DNA of 64,000 nucleotides from BOG-908 sp963850605 (GCA_963850605.1 CAWKLX010000008.1:1-64000), one strand, 5' to 3'; shown: positions 47,569 through 56,726, numbered from the stretch's first letter. Program-made: numbers and translations. Notes: generated from the sequence alone by a model not told the origin.

Positions 47569-48099
47569 ATGGCATTGCTGAAAATCGCCAGGATGGGGCA
47601 CCCCGTCCTGCTCCAACGCGCCGTGGACGTGCCGGACCCGGGTGCGCCCGAGATCCGGCGCCTGGCAGCCGACATGGTAGAGACCATGCTGGACGCGCCC
47701 GGCATCGGACTGGCCGCCCCGCAGGTCCATGTCGGGCTGCGCCTCTTCGTCTGGCACCTGCCCAGCGCGCGCACCGGCGAGGCGGCGATCGACCCGCAGA
47801 TCATCATCAATCCTCATCTCGAACCGTTGGGCGACGACACCGTGCTGGGCTGGGAGGGATGCCTGTCCATCCCAGGCCTGCGCGCCGCCGTGCCCCGCCA
47901 CGCCCGCATCCGCTACGCCGGAGTCGATTGCGACGGGCAACCCGTGCAAGGCGAGGCGTCCGGCCTGCACGCGGTCGTCATGCAGCACGAGAACGACCAT
48001 CTGGACGGCATATTATACCCAATGCGCATCACCGATTTTGCCAAATTCGGCTTTTCGGAAGAACTGGCGCAGCACGCGCCGCAGCAGGAGGCAGAATGA
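47569..48099 (+). CDS. def: Peptide deformylase
   Basis: The 176-residue metalloenzyme has the three deformylase motifs: GIGLAAPQ, GWEGCLSIPG and MQHENDHLDGILY, supplying Cys and two His for the metal. It removes the formyl group from nascent proteins. ATG 47569 is chosen over upstream starts because GGAG lies 6 bases before it. The stop overlaps the COQ9 start (ATGA). Confidence 0.95.
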   Translation: MALLKIARMGHPVLLQRAVDVPDPGAPEIRRLAADMVETMLDAPGIGLAAPQVHVGLRLFVWHLPSARTGEAAIDPQIIINPHLEPLGDDTVLGWEGCLSIPGLRAAVPRHARIRYAGVDCDGQPVQGEASGLHAVVMQHENDHLDGILYPMRITDFAKFGFSEELAQHAPQQEAE

Positions 48100-48672
48100 G
48101 CCAGACCGACCGCCAGGACGCGCGCGACGCGGCCATCCGCGCGGTGCTGCCGGCCGTCCCCCGCCTGGGCTGGACCGCGGCCGCGCTGCGCGAGGCGGCG
48201 GGGCCGAACGCCGACCTGCTTTTCCCCGCCGGCCCGCCCGAAATGGTGGAAGCCTATATCGATCTGGCCAACCGGGACATGGTGGCGGCCTGCGCCCCGG
48301 CACTGCCCGGCCAGAGAACTCTCGCAGCGCGTCCGCACCCTGATCGCCACCCGTCTGACCCAGGCCGAGCCGCACCGCGCCGCCATCCGCCGCGCGCTGG
48401 CCGTGCTGGCGACACCCGGCCAGGCCATCCGCGCCGCCCGCTGCACGGCCGGCACGGTCGATGCCATCTGGCACGCCGCGGGCGATCGCTCGGCCGATTT
48501 CAGCTGGTACACCAAGCGCGCCATCCTGGCGGCGGTCTATTCCAGCACGCTGCTCTACTGGGTCGCCGCCCCACGCAGCGAGGCGGACACGCTGGACTTC
48601 CTCGACCGCCGCCTGGCCGGGGTCGCGCAGATCGGACGCCTGCGCCGCCGGCTCACCGAGCGTTTTTCCTGA
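48096..48672 (+). CDS. COQ9 family protein (single-base frameshift near 48314)
   Basis: The product starts MSQTDRQDARDAAIRAVLPA with LFPAGPPEMVEAYIDLANRD. An extra base at 48313-48316 breaks the frame; deleting it gives PGRELSQRVRTLIATRL and then VDAIWHAAGDRSADFSWYTK and RAILAAVYSSTLLYW, the conserved COQ9 core. Restored length is about 191. COQ9 proteins are TetR-fold lipid-binding proteins needed for ubiquinone synthesis. Start overlaps def by 4 bases. In alphaproteobacteria the family is also known from its position near rpsU, as here. Confidence 0.85.
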
Positions 48673-48701
48673 CCCCAGACACGCCGCCTCCCACTGTCGG
48701 C

Positions 48702-49475
48702 GTGGCCCGCATCGCCTGGCGCGCCGGCGAACCCCACGCCGGCACCCGTACCCTCGCCGAAGAGACCGCCGTCGCGCTCACCTACAACCGGGTGACCCAC
48801 GCGGTGATGATGGCAAGTCCCGCCGACCTGCAGGATTTCGCCACAGGGTTCAGCCTGTCCGAAGGCATCGTGCCTGCCCCTTCCGACATCGAGGATTTCT
48901 CGGTTGTCGTGGCCGAGGGCGGTATCGAACTGCGGATGTGGATCGCGACCGCGCACATGACGGCGCTGGAGACGCGGCGCCGCCGCCTGGCGGGCGCTAC
49001 CGGCTGCGGCATGTGCGGCCTGGAAAGCCTCGAGGAAGCGCTCCGCCCGGTGCCGCCTGTGCCGGCGGGGCGTGTGTTCACCGCCGCCCAGCTGGCCCGC
49101 GCCGCGGCCAGCCTGCCTGCCGCCCAACCGCTCAACCAGGCAACGCGCGCCGTGCACGCCGCCGGCTTCTGGACCCCTGAAGCGGGCCTGCTCGCCATCC
49201 GCGAGGATGTCGGCCGCCACAACGCACTCGACAAACTCGGCGGCGCACTGGCCCGCGCCGGTGCCCGGGCCGAAGACGGCATTGTGCTCCTGACCAGCCG
49301 CATCTCGATCGAACTCGTACAAAAAGCCGCGCGCATGGGCGCCCCGCTGCTGGTCGCGGTCTCGGCCCCCACGGCGCTCGCCGTGCGCGCGGCAGAGGCA
49401 GCCGGCATGACGCTGGTGGGCGTGGCGCGGGATGACGGGTTCGAGGTGTTTACCGCGCATAAACGGGTGGTCTGA
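48702..49475 (+). CDS. fdhD: Formate dehydrogenase accessory sulfurtransferase FdhD
   Basis: The 257-residue protein has AEETAVALTYNRVTHAVMMA, ASPADLQDFATGFSLSEGIV, the cysteine motif GCGMCGLESLEEAL, and AGLLAIREDVGRHNALDK then LLTSRISIELVQKAARMGAP. FdhD moves sulfur from IscS to the molybdenum cofactor of formate dehydrogenase. GTG 48702 is the first plausible start. No formate dehydrogenase gene is in the window. Confidence 0.92.
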   Translation: MARIAWRAGEPHAGTRTLAEETAVALTYNRVTHAVMMASPADLQDFATGFSLSEGIVPAPSDIEDFSVVVAEGGIELRMWIATAHMTALETRRRRLAGATGCGMCGLESLEEALRPVPPVPAGRVFTAAQLARAAASLPAAQPLNQATRAVHAAGFWTPEAGLLAIREDVGRHNALDKLGGALARAGARAEDGIVLLTSRISIELVQKAARMGAPLLVAVSAPTALAVRAAEAAGMTLVGVARDDGFEVFTAHKRVV

Positions 49476-49527
49476 CAACACGACGCGCCATCTGAAGCCG
49501 GCTACGATGCCGTAGATTGAGGTGTGA

Positions 49528-49641
49528 TCAACCTGATCGTCGGAGATAAGTCGCGTAACGGCCAATATCACGGGTCACCAAAGGCAAACGGCCAACCACC
49601 GCATGCGCCCCGATGAAAAGGTCGGGCAATGCGCGGCTCAT
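49528..49641 (-). pseudogene. C-terminal remnant of a VapC-type PIN-domain toxin
   Basis: A minus-strand frame encodes ALPDLFIGAHAVVGRLPLVT followed by RDIGRYATYLRRSG and a stop at 49528. This is the characteristic C-terminus of PIN-domain VapC toxins (LPDFFIGAHAxxxxxxLLTRDxxRYxTYF). The N-terminal two-thirds, with the first acidic residues of the active site, is missing, and no antitoxin is seen. Confidence 0.65.
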
Positions 49642-49787
49642 CTTTCTCCAACCGCCGCCGCAGCTTCGCCCGTGCCGCCGGCCATTCCGAATCAATGATG
49701 CTGTAAACGCGGGTGTCGCGAAAGCTGCCCCCGCTGCACGCGCGCCGCATACCGGGTGTAGCCTATCTCCAGCCGCAGATCGACATG
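49637..49787 (-). pseudogene. Internally deleted remnant of a GNAT acetyltransferase
   Basis: On the minus strand, one frame gives LRLEIGYTRYAARVQRG (about 49785-49735). The next frame continues at once with FRDTRVYSIIDSEWPAARAK and LRRRLEKDE (to about 49637). Both match RimJ/RimL-like GNAT proteins, where these segments are normally separated by about 75 residues. So the core, including most of the acetyl-CoA site, has been deleted and the ends are joined out of frame. It runs directly into the VapC remnant. Confidence 0.55.
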
Positions 49788-49931
49788 GTCGACGTCGCAA
49801 TCAAGCAGCGATGCCGACGACCTGTTCCGACGGCTCGACGACGGAGTAGGGCGCCATCGCGCCCGTCACCGAAAGCGCCCGTCGCCGAAAGCGCCAGCCG
49901 CCGATCGGCGGCTGCGGCGCGGGCGGCTGCG

Positions 49932-52088
49932 TCACCTCGCCTTCGCCTCGCGCCTGCGCTCCGTCAGGATGAATTCGGTATACCCGTTCGGCTGCGCACG
50001 CCCCTTGAACACCAGGTCGCACGCGGCGCGAAACGCTGGCCCATTGAACCCTGGCGCCATCGGGCGATACTGCGGATCGGACGCGTTCTGCCGGTCGACC
50101 ACGGCGGCCATGCGCCGCAGCGTCTCCATCACCTGCGCCTCGGTCACCACCCCGTGCAGCAACCAGTTCGCGATGTGCTGGCTGCTGATGCGCAGCGTCG
50201 CCCGATCCTCCATCAGCCCCACATCATGCACATCCGGCACTTTCGAACAGCCCACCCCCTGGTCCACCCAGCGGACGACATAGCCGAGAATGCCTTGCGC
50301 GTTGTTGTCGAGTTCCTGCCGCACATCGTCCGGCGCCCAGTTGCTGGTCGCCAGGGGTATCGTCAGCAGATCGGAAAGTGGCGCACGCGGCCGCGCCACG
50401 AGCTCGGCCTGCCGGGCGGCCACATCCACCTGATGATAGTGCAGCGCATGCAGCGTGGCCGCCGTAGGCGAGGGCACCCAGGCGGTGTTGGCGCCCGCCA
50501 TGGGATGCTTGATCTTCTCGGCCAGCATGTCCGCCATCCGGTCGGGTGCCGCCCACATCCCCTTGCCGATCTGCGCGTGACCCCGAAACCCGCAAGCCAG
50601 GCCGATATCGACGTTCTGGTCCTCGTACGCGCCGAGCCACGCTGCGGACTTCATGTCGCCCTTGCGCAGCATCGGCCCGGCCTCGATGGACGTATGTATC
50701 TCATCGCCGGTGCGATCCAGAAAGCCGGTGTTGATGAAGAAGATCCTGTCGCGCGCCGCATGGATGCAGGCGGCCAGGTTGGCGCTGGTGCGCCGTTCCT
50801 CATCCATGATGCCCATCTTCAGCGCGCGTCGCGGCAGCGCCAACAGGTCTTCGACGCGCGCGAAAAGCTCGGCGGCGAAGGCCACCTCCTCCGGCCCATG
50901 CATCTTCGGTTTGACGATGTACATCGACCCGGTGCGGCTGTTGCGCAGCGCGGGCGCGCCCCGCAGATCATGCGTCGCGATCAGCGCGGTGATCGCGCAA
51001 TCCAGCATCGTTTCAGGAATCTCCGATCCGTCCGCCATCAGCACCGCATCGGTGTACATGTGGTGGCCCACATTGCGCACCAGCATCAGGCTGCGGCCCG
51101 GTAAAGTCAGCGTCCCCCCGCCAGGGGCGGTGAACACCAGATCGGGCTCCAACCGCCGCGCCACTCTCTCCCCACCCTTGTCGAACGAGGCCGACAGCGT
51201 GCCCTGCGTCAGGCCCAGCCAGTTGCGATACACCGCAACCTTTTCCCCCGCATCCACGGCGGCCACGCTATCCTCGCAATCCATGATGGTGCTGACAGCG
51301 GATTCCAGGATCACATCGGACACGCCGGCCGGATCATCGCGGCCGATCACCGTGCCGCGGTCGATATCGATCAGAATGTGCAGGCCGTTCTGCTTCAACA
51401 GAATGGCCGTTGGTGCCGAACCCTCACCCCGATAGCCTGCAAACTGCGTCGTATCGGCAAGCCCCACGGCGCCGGTCCGCGTCACCGCCGCGAGCGCCGC
51501 GCCATCCACCCTGAAGCCGGTGACATCGGCGTAGGCCGCGCCCCGCAATGGCACCGCCTCGTCCAGAAATGCTTTCGCGCGCGCAATCACCTGCGTCCCG
51601 CGCGCCGCATTATACCCCCGCCCACGCGCCGCACCCGCCACCTCCGGCAGCGCATCCGTCCCATAAAGCGCATCGTAGAGGCTGCCCCACCGTGCATTGG
51701 CGGCATTCAGCGCATAGCGCGCGTTGGAAATGGGCACGACCAGCTGCGGCCCGGCAATCTGCGCAATCTCCGCATCGACATTCGCGGTCGTCACTGCGAA
51801 CGGCGCGGGTTCGGGCAGAAGATAGCCGATCTCACGCAAGAACGCCTCGTAGGCCGCCATATCGAACGGCTCGGCGCGATGCGCCACGTGCCAGGCGTCG
51901 ATCTGGCGCTGCAGCGCGTCGCGGCGGTCCAGCAGGGCGCGGTTGCGCGGGGCCAGCTCATCGAGCAGGGCGGCAAACCCGCTCCAGAACTGGGCGGCCG
52001 ATACGCCACTGCCGCGCACCGCCTCGCCGGCCACGAAATCGTGCAGCACCCGGGCAACCTGCAAACCACCGGCGGTAGTGCGTTCCAT
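49932..52088 (-). CDS. glcB: Malate synthase G
   Basis: The 718-residue single-chain enzyme has the MSG pattern: NARYALNAANARWGSLYDAL, STIMDCEDSVAAVDA, KMGIMDEERRTSANL (catalytic Arg), FINTGFLDRTGDEIHTS, and PDVHDVGLMEDRATLRISSQ, which contains the catalytic Asp and precedes HIANWLLHG. It condenses glyoxylate with acetyl-CoA. Isocitrate lyase and glycolate oxidase are not in the window. Full length. Confidence 0.95.
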   Translation of the reverse strand: MERTTAGGLQVARVLHDFVAGEAVRGSGVSAAQFWSGFAALLDELAPRNRALLDRRDALQRQIDAWHVAHRAEPFDMAAYEAFLREIGYLLPEPAPFAVTTANVDAEIAQIAGPQLVVPISNARYALNAANARWGSLYDALYGTDALPEVAGAARGRGYNAARGTQVIARAKAFLDEAVPLRGAAYADVTGFRVDGAALAAVTRTGAVGLADTTQFAGYRGEGSAPTAILLKQNGLHILIDIDRGTVIGRDDPAGVSDVILESAVSTIMDCEDSVAAVDAGEKVAVYRNWLGLTQGTLSASFDKGGERVARRLEPDLVFTAPGGGTLTLPGRSLMLVRNVGHHMYTDAVLMADGSEIPETMLDCAITALIATHDLRGAPALRNSRTGSMYIVKPKMHGPEEVAFAAELFARVEDLLALPRRALKMGIMDEERRTSANLAACIHAARDRIFFINTGFLDRTGDEIHTSIEAGPMLRKGDMKSAAWLGAYEDQNVDIGLACGFRGHAQIGKGMWAAPDRMADMLAEKIKHPMAGANTAWVPSPTAATLHALHYHQVDVAARQAELVARPRAPLSDLLTIPLATSNWAPDDVRQELDNNAQGILGYVVRWVDQGVGCSKVPDVHDVGLMEDRATLRISSQHIANWLLHGVVTEAQVMETLRRMAAVVDRQNASDPQYRPMAPGFNGPAFRAACDLVFKGRAQPNGYTEFILTERRREAKAR

Positions 52089-52190
52089 CTAAAAACCTGT
52101 CCTGCTGCATGTCGGCGTGCTGTTTTGCCGGGCGGGGCGTCCTGCGCAAGCCCGCCCGCGCGTCGTGCCCCGCTTCGTGATAGGACACCC

Positions 52191-52757
52191 ATGTTCGATA
52201 CGCTGGACGACATCCTGTCGGACGCGCTGGCCCGGTTGCAGGACGGCGCCGCCAATCCGGGCAGCCCGTGGCGCACCATGGGCCTGGCCACCGCCGGCCT
52301 GGACGCCACCCCCCAGGTCAGGACCGTTGTGCTGCGCAGGTTTGACCAGCCAACGCGCGCGCTGGACGTACACACGGATACACGCTCGGCCAAACACGCC
52401 GAGCTGCAAGCCAATCGAGCCGCGACCCTGCACGGCTGGGACCCGGCGGCCCGCGTGCAGCTGCGGGCCAGCGGCCACACGAGCCTGCACACCACGGACG
52501 ATGTGGCGGACGCTGCCTGGGCCAACCTCCGGCCCGAGAGCAGGGCCACCTACCGCGTCATGCCCGGCCCCGGAACAACCCTGTCCGCGCCGGACATGGC
52601 CGGCCAAGCCGACGAAGCCGGCGCCCGGTCCGTCTTCTGCGCCGTCCGGCTCACCTTGGCCCGGCTCGAATGGTTGCATTTGGGGCAGGGCAGCCATCGC
52701 CGCGCCCGCTTCACCTGGGAGGAGGGCGGCAGACAGGCTATGTGGCTGGTTCCCTGA
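52191..52757 (+). CDS. Pyridoxamine 5'-phosphate oxidase family (FMN-binding) protein
   Basis: The 188-residue protein contains PWRTMGLATAGLDATPQVRT with VVLRRFDQPTRALDVHTDTR and SAKHAELQANRAATLHGWDP, and ends in LGQGSHRRARFTWEEGG and WLVP. This is the split-barrel flavin-binding fold of the pyridoxamine-oxidase superfamily. The branch looks like the uncharacterised proteins related to Alr4036 rather than true PdxH. The EamA gene starts 16 bases downstream. Confidence 0.8.
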   Translation: MFDTLDDILSDALARLQDGAANPGSPWRTMGLATAGLDATPQVRTVVLRRFDQPTRALDVHTDTRSAKHAELQANRAATLHGWDPAARVQLRASGHTSLHTTDDVADAAWANLRPESRATYRVMPGPGTTLSAPDMAGQADEAGARSVFCAVRLTLARLEWLHLGQGSHRRARFTWEEGGRQAMWLVP

Positions 52758-52773
52758 TCCCCCGGAGCCGCCC

Positions 52774-53718
52774 GTGCCACCCCCGCTTGCGCCCCGCGCG
52801 CCAGACCGGCGATCCGCCGGCCCCTGGGCCGCCTATGTCGCCCTGTGCCTGATCTGGGGATCGACCTTCCTGGCCCTGCGCGTGGCCGTCGAAACCCTGC
52901 CGCCCTTCGGCATGATCGGCGTGCGCTGCCTGATCGCCGCCGCCGTGCTGGGCGGCTTCGCCCTGGTCCGCGGGGCGCGCTGGCCGGACCGGCGCGGCTG
53001 GGCCTCGGCCGCCGTCACCGGCGTGCTGCTGTTCGCCGGCTCGCAAGCCGCGCTGTGCTGGGGCGAGACCCGGCTGACCAGCGGCCCGGCCGCGATCCTG
53101 GGCTGCACCGTCTCGCTGTTCACGCCGCTCGTCTCATGGCTGCTGGGCGCCAGCGGCCGCCCCAGCCCGCGCGCGGCCATCGGTCTGCTGGCCGGTTTTG
53201 CCGGCGTGGCCGTCCTGGTCCGCCCCGGCGCCGGCGATGCCCTGGACGGGCTGGCCGCCTGCGTCGTGCTGCTCTCGGCCGTCGCCTGGTCGTTCGGGGC
53301 GGCCATCGCGCGCCGGATGCCGCCCGGCCGCTCCGCCCTGCTCGGCAGCGCCCTGCAACTGGCGTTTGGCGGCCTGGCCTGCCTGGCGGTGGCCCTCGGG
53401 CGTGGCGAGTGGTCGCAGTTCGATCCATCCGCCGTCTCGGCCCGGTCGCTGCTGGCGGCCGCCTATCTGGTGATCATGGGCTCGCTGGTCGCCTTCGCCT
53501 GCTTCGGCTGGCTTGTGCAGATCTGGCCGCCGGAACGCCTGTCCACCTACGCCTACGTCAACCCGCTCGTCGCCCTCGCTCTTGCCGCTTCCCTGGGCGG
53601 CGAGGCCGTCGGCCGGCGCGAGCTGGCCGCTTCCGCCCTGGTTCTGGCAGCCGTGGGCCTGGTCATGGTGCCGCGCCGGGCGCGCCGGCGAGCGCTCGTC
53701 GCGGCAGATGCGGCATGA
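52774..53718 (+). CDS. EamA family transporter (DMT superfamily)
   Basis: The 314-residue inner-membrane protein has ten hydrophobic segments in two EamA repeats. The first opens with AYVALCLIWGSTFLALRVAV and LPPFGMIGVRCLIAA; the second contains YLVIMGSLVAFACFGWLVQI and STYAYVNPLVALALA. These are metabolite or drug exporters. GTG 52774 is preceded by GGAG. Substrate unknown. Confidence 0.9.
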   Translation: MPPPLAPRAPDRRSAGPWAAYVALCLIWGSTFLALRVAVETLPPFGMIGVRCLIAAAVLGGFALVRGARWPDRRGWASAAVTGVLLFAGSQAALCWGETRLTSGPAAILGCTVSLFTPLVSWLLGASGRPSPRAAIGLLAGFAGVAVLVRPGAGDALDGLAACVVLLSAVAWSFGAAIARRMPPGRSALLGSALQLAFGGLACLAVALGRGEWSQFDPSAVSARSLLAAAYLVIMGSLVAFACFGWLVQIWPPERLSTYAYVNPLVALALAASLGGEAVGRRELAASALVLAAVGLVMVPRRARRRALVAADAA

Positions 53719-53739
53719 CCGCCCGCGGCGCGGTGCGGA

Positions 53740-54111
53740 TCACCGCGCCGCCGCCTCCATGCCGGACGGGCGAGGCGGTGCATAAGCCGGCCCCGGCAGG
53801 GTAGCCATCGCCACCAAAGCGGCGGCGGCTACGCCGTCGATCAGCGGCCAGTCGCACTCCGCCATCAGGCAGCTATCCTGCACGGCCTCGCTCAACTGCT
53901 CGCGGTCGACCGAGGCCGGCTGCGTCTCGAAAATCCGCTGCCCCGCGCAGGACAGCCGGTAGTCCCCGCACGCTTCGCAGGCCACCGCCATGGCCTCCGG
54001 GCCGGCCGGTACGGCGTGCGCCACCAAGTGGCAGGCAGGGCAGATGATCGGCAGCCACGCCCTGCGATCGGCGAACCGGTTCGGCACGTGGAAGAAGGAT
54101 GACGTCGTCAT
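53740..54111 (-). CDS. Small Cys-rich (putative zinc ribbon) protein, paralogue 2
   Basis: The 123-residue product from ATG 54111 (GGAGA 8 bases upstream) contains CPAC, then ACEACGDYRLS, then DREQLSEAVQDSCLMAEC and PLIDGVAAAALVAMATL. It aligns without gaps to the 31505-31795 protein (36 of 83 identical), with all six Cys conserved. It has an extra basic N-terminus (FHVPNRFADRRAW) and a Pro-rich tail. Probable zinc-binding protein; function unknown. Confidence 0.75.
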   Translation of the reverse strand: MTTSSFFHVPNRFADRRAWLPIICPACHLVAHAVPAGPEAMAVACEACGDYRLSCAGQRIFETQPASVDREQLSEAVQDSCLMAECDWPLIDGVAAAALVAMATLPGPAYAPPRPSGMEAAAR

Positions 54112-54186
54112 GATGGTGGTCTCCGCCAAAATGCCCGGCAGTCCCGACCGCCGGCCCCCGTTTGAGATCACGGGCCGCCGGAGACG

Positions 54187-54212
54187 ACATCTTAAGAGAT
54201 ATAAAAAGATGT
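54187..54212. repeat. AT-rich inverted repeat upstream of Cys-rich paralogue 2
   Basis: ACATCTT (54187-54193) and AAGATGT (54206-54212) flank an AT-rich 12-base centre (AAGAGATATAAA), about 75 to 100 bases before the start of the minus-strand Cys-rich gene. It could be an operator or part of the promoter; no factor can be named. Confidence 0.35.
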
Positions 54213-54276
54213 GAAGCCGCGTGGTCCAGGCCTCGCGAACCGCCGGATCTAGCCACGAGGGCCGGGAACCCCTGGC

Positions 54277-54756
54277 TCAGCCGGGGTATGTTCCGATAGA
54301 CGATGACGCATTGAGCCGTGTCCGAGACGATGCGCCGGACCGCGGCTTCGCCGCCTGCTCCAGGGGGGCGGGGCCAAGCTCCGCACGGATGTCGGCCAGG
54401 ATATCGGCCACCTCGCGATACTCTTCCCCCGCCAGGTCGTCCTCCAGCAGCTCGTCCGCGCTCAGCCCGCGCGCATCCACCCCGCCATTGATCGGCAAGC
54501 GGGGCTCGTACTCGCCGGCGGCAATGCGCGTCTCCAGAAGGATGGCACGCCGCACCGCCCGGGAGCAGCGAATGAACCGCTCCACCGGCTCGACCGCTTC
54601 GGCGGCAGGCGACCGGGCAAGCCGCATCGTCCGCTGCGCCTCGTCGGCGGCTGCCCGCGCCAGCGCCAATCCCCGTTCGGCCAGCGCCTGGCACAGCCGC
54701 ATGCCGCATTCGTCGCGCTCGGGGTTGTCCGGGGTGGCCTGGCTGTCTGCGTCCAT
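54277..54756 (-). CDS. Hypothetical helical protein
   Basis: The 159-residue acidic, Ala-rich product begins MDADSQATPDNPERDECGMR and is mostly helix (LCQALAERGLALARAAADEA, ERFIRCSRAVRRAILLETRI). ATG 54756 has CAGGA 6 bases upstream, a good ribosome-binding site. No family recognised. It precedes the Cys-rich gene on the same strand by 165 bases. Confidence 0.6.
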   Translation of the reverse strand: MDADSQATPDNPERDECGMRLCQALAERGLALARAAADEAQRTMRLARSPAAEAVEPVERFIRCSRAVRRAILLETRIAAGEYEPRLPINGGVDARGLSADELLEDDLAGEEYREVADILADIRAELGPAPLEQAAKPRSGASSRTRLNASSSIGTYPG

Positions 54757-54906
54757 GGCACGTCCTGAGGTAATTCCAGAACGTATTAGGAACATGGATG
54801 TCCATACCTCGGCAAGCCTATCTTGCCGGCCACGCAGGTCCGGGGATTGAACCTGCGCGCTTCCGGCGCAATCGTGGGATCATCCGCCCGCGAAAGGTGC
54901 CGCGCC

Positions 54907-56028
54907 ATGCCGGCCGTCAGTGCCCCGCCCGCCTTCCACGCGCATGAACGCCCACCGCCCGACCCCGCCCTGCTCTGGCGCGCCCAGACCGGCTGGCGGG
55001 CAGGCGACCTGCGGCCCAGCGCCTGGCGAATCGAGCTCCCGCCCACGCTGGCCGCCCAGATCACCGCGCGCGCCGCCCATACCAACACTCTGTCGCAGGC
55101 GGCTTCGGGCTGGGTGCCTGATGCCACCGCCGCCCCGCTCTCCGACCGGGTGGAGCAAATGCTGGAAAGCGGCATCGGCTTCTGCCTGCTGCACGGCCTG
55201 CCTCTGTCCGGCGATTCGGCCACCGACGAACGCGCGGCCTTTCTCCTATCGCTCCTGTTCGGCCGCCCCGTCTCGCAGTCCCGCCAGGGCGAGTTCACCG
55301 CCCGCGTCGAAAACACCGGCCGCAACCTGAAATCCATCCGCGTGCGCGGCCATGATGTCGCGGGCGCGCTGCCCTTCCACTGCGACCGCGCCGATCGCGT
55401 GCTGCTCGCCTGCATCCGCCCCGCGCGGGCCGGCGGTCACAGCCGCCTGGCCAGCGCCCGCGCCCTGGCCGACATCCTGCGGGCCGAAGCGCCCCACCTG
55501 GCCGCCCGCCTGTTCCGCCCCATGCCGCAGGACCGCCGGGGCGAGCAGGCGGCCGGCCAGCGCCCCTACATGATGATGCCCGTCTTCGCCGAGGCGGACG
55601 GCATCTTCGTCGCCCGCTACCTCCGCCAGTTCATCCACAACGCGCAGCTCCTCCCCGCCGCCCCGCGCCTGACCGAAGAGGACATCGCGGCGCTGAACGC
55701 ACTGGACGCGCTCTGCGAACGGCCGGGGATCGCCGTCGAGATGCCGTTCGCCCCCGGCGACATCCAGATCGTCAACAACACCGTCATCCTGCACGGCCGC
55801 ACCCCGTTCGACGATGCGGACGACACAGACCAGCGCCGCCTGCTGCTGCGCATCTGGCTCTCCCACGCCAGCGCCCGCCCCCTGCCGGACAGTTTCCGCG
55901 AACTATACGGCGCCACCGCGGCCGGCGCCTACCGCGGCGGAATTTGGCCGGCAGGTTCGCGTCCGGTCCCCTTCGCCAGCGCGCCGAACCGGCCTATGCT
56001 CGCCCAACATCACGCGCCACGGAGTTGA
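54907..56028 (+). CDS. TauD/TfdA-family Fe(II)/2-oxoglutarate dioxygenase
   Basis: The 373-residue protein has GIGFCLLHGLPLSGDSATDE, the metal-binding HxD in LPFHCDRADRVLLAC, a distal His in NNTVILHGRTPFDD and the 2-oxoglutarate-binding Arg in RRLLLRIWLS. This is the gamma-butyrobetaine hydroxylase/TauD group. Substrate unknown. The CBS-domain gene begins 4 bases after its stop. Confidence 0.85.
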   Translation: MPAVSAPPAFHAHERPPPDPALLWRAQTGWRAGDLRPSAWRIELPPTLAAQITARAAHTNTLSQAASGWVPDATAAPLSDRVEQMLESGIGFCLLHGLPLSGDSATDERAAFLLSLLFGRPVSQSRQGEFTARVENTGRNLKSIRVRGHDVAGALPFHCDRADRVLLACIRPARAGGHSRLASARALADILRAEAPHLAARLFRPMPQDRRGEQAAGQRPYMMMPVFAEADGIFVARYLRQFIHNAQLLPAAPRLTEEDIAALNALDALCERPGIAVEMPFAPGDIQIVNNTVILHGRTPFDDADDTDQRRLLLRIWLSHASARPLPDSFRELYGATAAGAYRGGIWPAGSRPVPFASAPNRPMLAQHHAPRS

Positions 56029-56032
56029 AACG

Positions 56033-56467
56033 ATGCAGATTTCGGACATCCTGCGGGCCAAGGGCACCCAGGTCTCGACGGTGCGCGAGACGGACACCAT
56101 CGAGGCGGCCGTCCGCCTGCTCGCCGAACGCCGCGTCGGCGCCCTGGTGGTCGAGGACCAGTGGGGCAAGCTCGCCGGCATCTTCTCCGAGCGCGACCTG
56201 GTCACCTCGCTCGCCAAGCGCGGCACCGCCATCATGGCTTTGCCGGTGCGCGAGCTGATGACCACCAACGTCGTCACCTGCACTGCCGCCGACCGCATCG
56301 AGGCGATGATGGTCAAGATGACAGCCAACCGCATCCGCCATCTCCCGGTCCTCGCCGACGGCAAACTCGCCGGCATCGTCAGCATCGGCGACCTGGTTCA
56401 CTACCGCCTCGACGAAAAGGAGCTGGAGGCCGGTGTCCTGCTGGACATCTCACGCATGCGTGGCTAG
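56033..56467 (+). CDS. CBS domain pair protein
   Basis: The 144-residue product is two CBS domains: VSTVRETDTIEAAVRLLAER with GALVVEDQWGKLAGIFSERD, and VVTCTAADRIEAMMVKMTAN with RIRHLPVLADGKLAGIVSIG then DLVHYRL. Such proteins bind adenine nucleotides and regulate partners. It is common and conserved in alphaproteobacteria. The stop codon lies at the edge of a dispersed repeat. Confidence 0.92.
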   Translation: MQISDILRAKGTQVSTVRETDTIEAAVRLLAERRVGALVVEDQWGKLAGIFSERDLVTSLAKRGTAIMALPVRELMTTNVVTCTAADRIEAMMVKMTANRIRHLPVLADGKLAGIVSIGDLVHYRLDEKELEAGVLLDISRMRG

Positions 56468-56632
56468 CGCATTATCCGATCGAACGGACTCGTTCGATCA
56501 GATAAAGATGCTTGCCAGCCAATGGGTCAGAGCATCATTCGATCGAACGGACTCGTTCGGTCGGATAAAGATGCTTGCCAGCCAATCGGCTAGAGCTTGG
56601 TCCGTCAGCCAATGCGAACGGATCGTGCTCTG
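56466..56632. repeat. Dispersed intergenic repeat, copy C, with tandem duplication
   Basis: The reverse complement aligns with copies A and B (AGCACGATCCGTTCGCATTG, ACGGACCAAGCTCTA). The distal palindromic block GATCGAACGGACTCGTTCG occurs twice (from 56478 and from 56541), each followed by the GATAAAGATGCTTGCCAGCC segment, a 63-base period. It fills most of the 259-base gap between the CBS gene and the molybdenum subunit gene; the rest of the gap shows nothing. Confidence 0.8.
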
Positions 56633-56726
56633 GGCGCCCAATGGGCTGCTCATCCGGCTCCAGCGCCCGCCTATGCCCGGCGGTCAGCGCGCGGCCCGTG
56701 CCGCGCCGCCCCCCGCAAAGCTCAGC

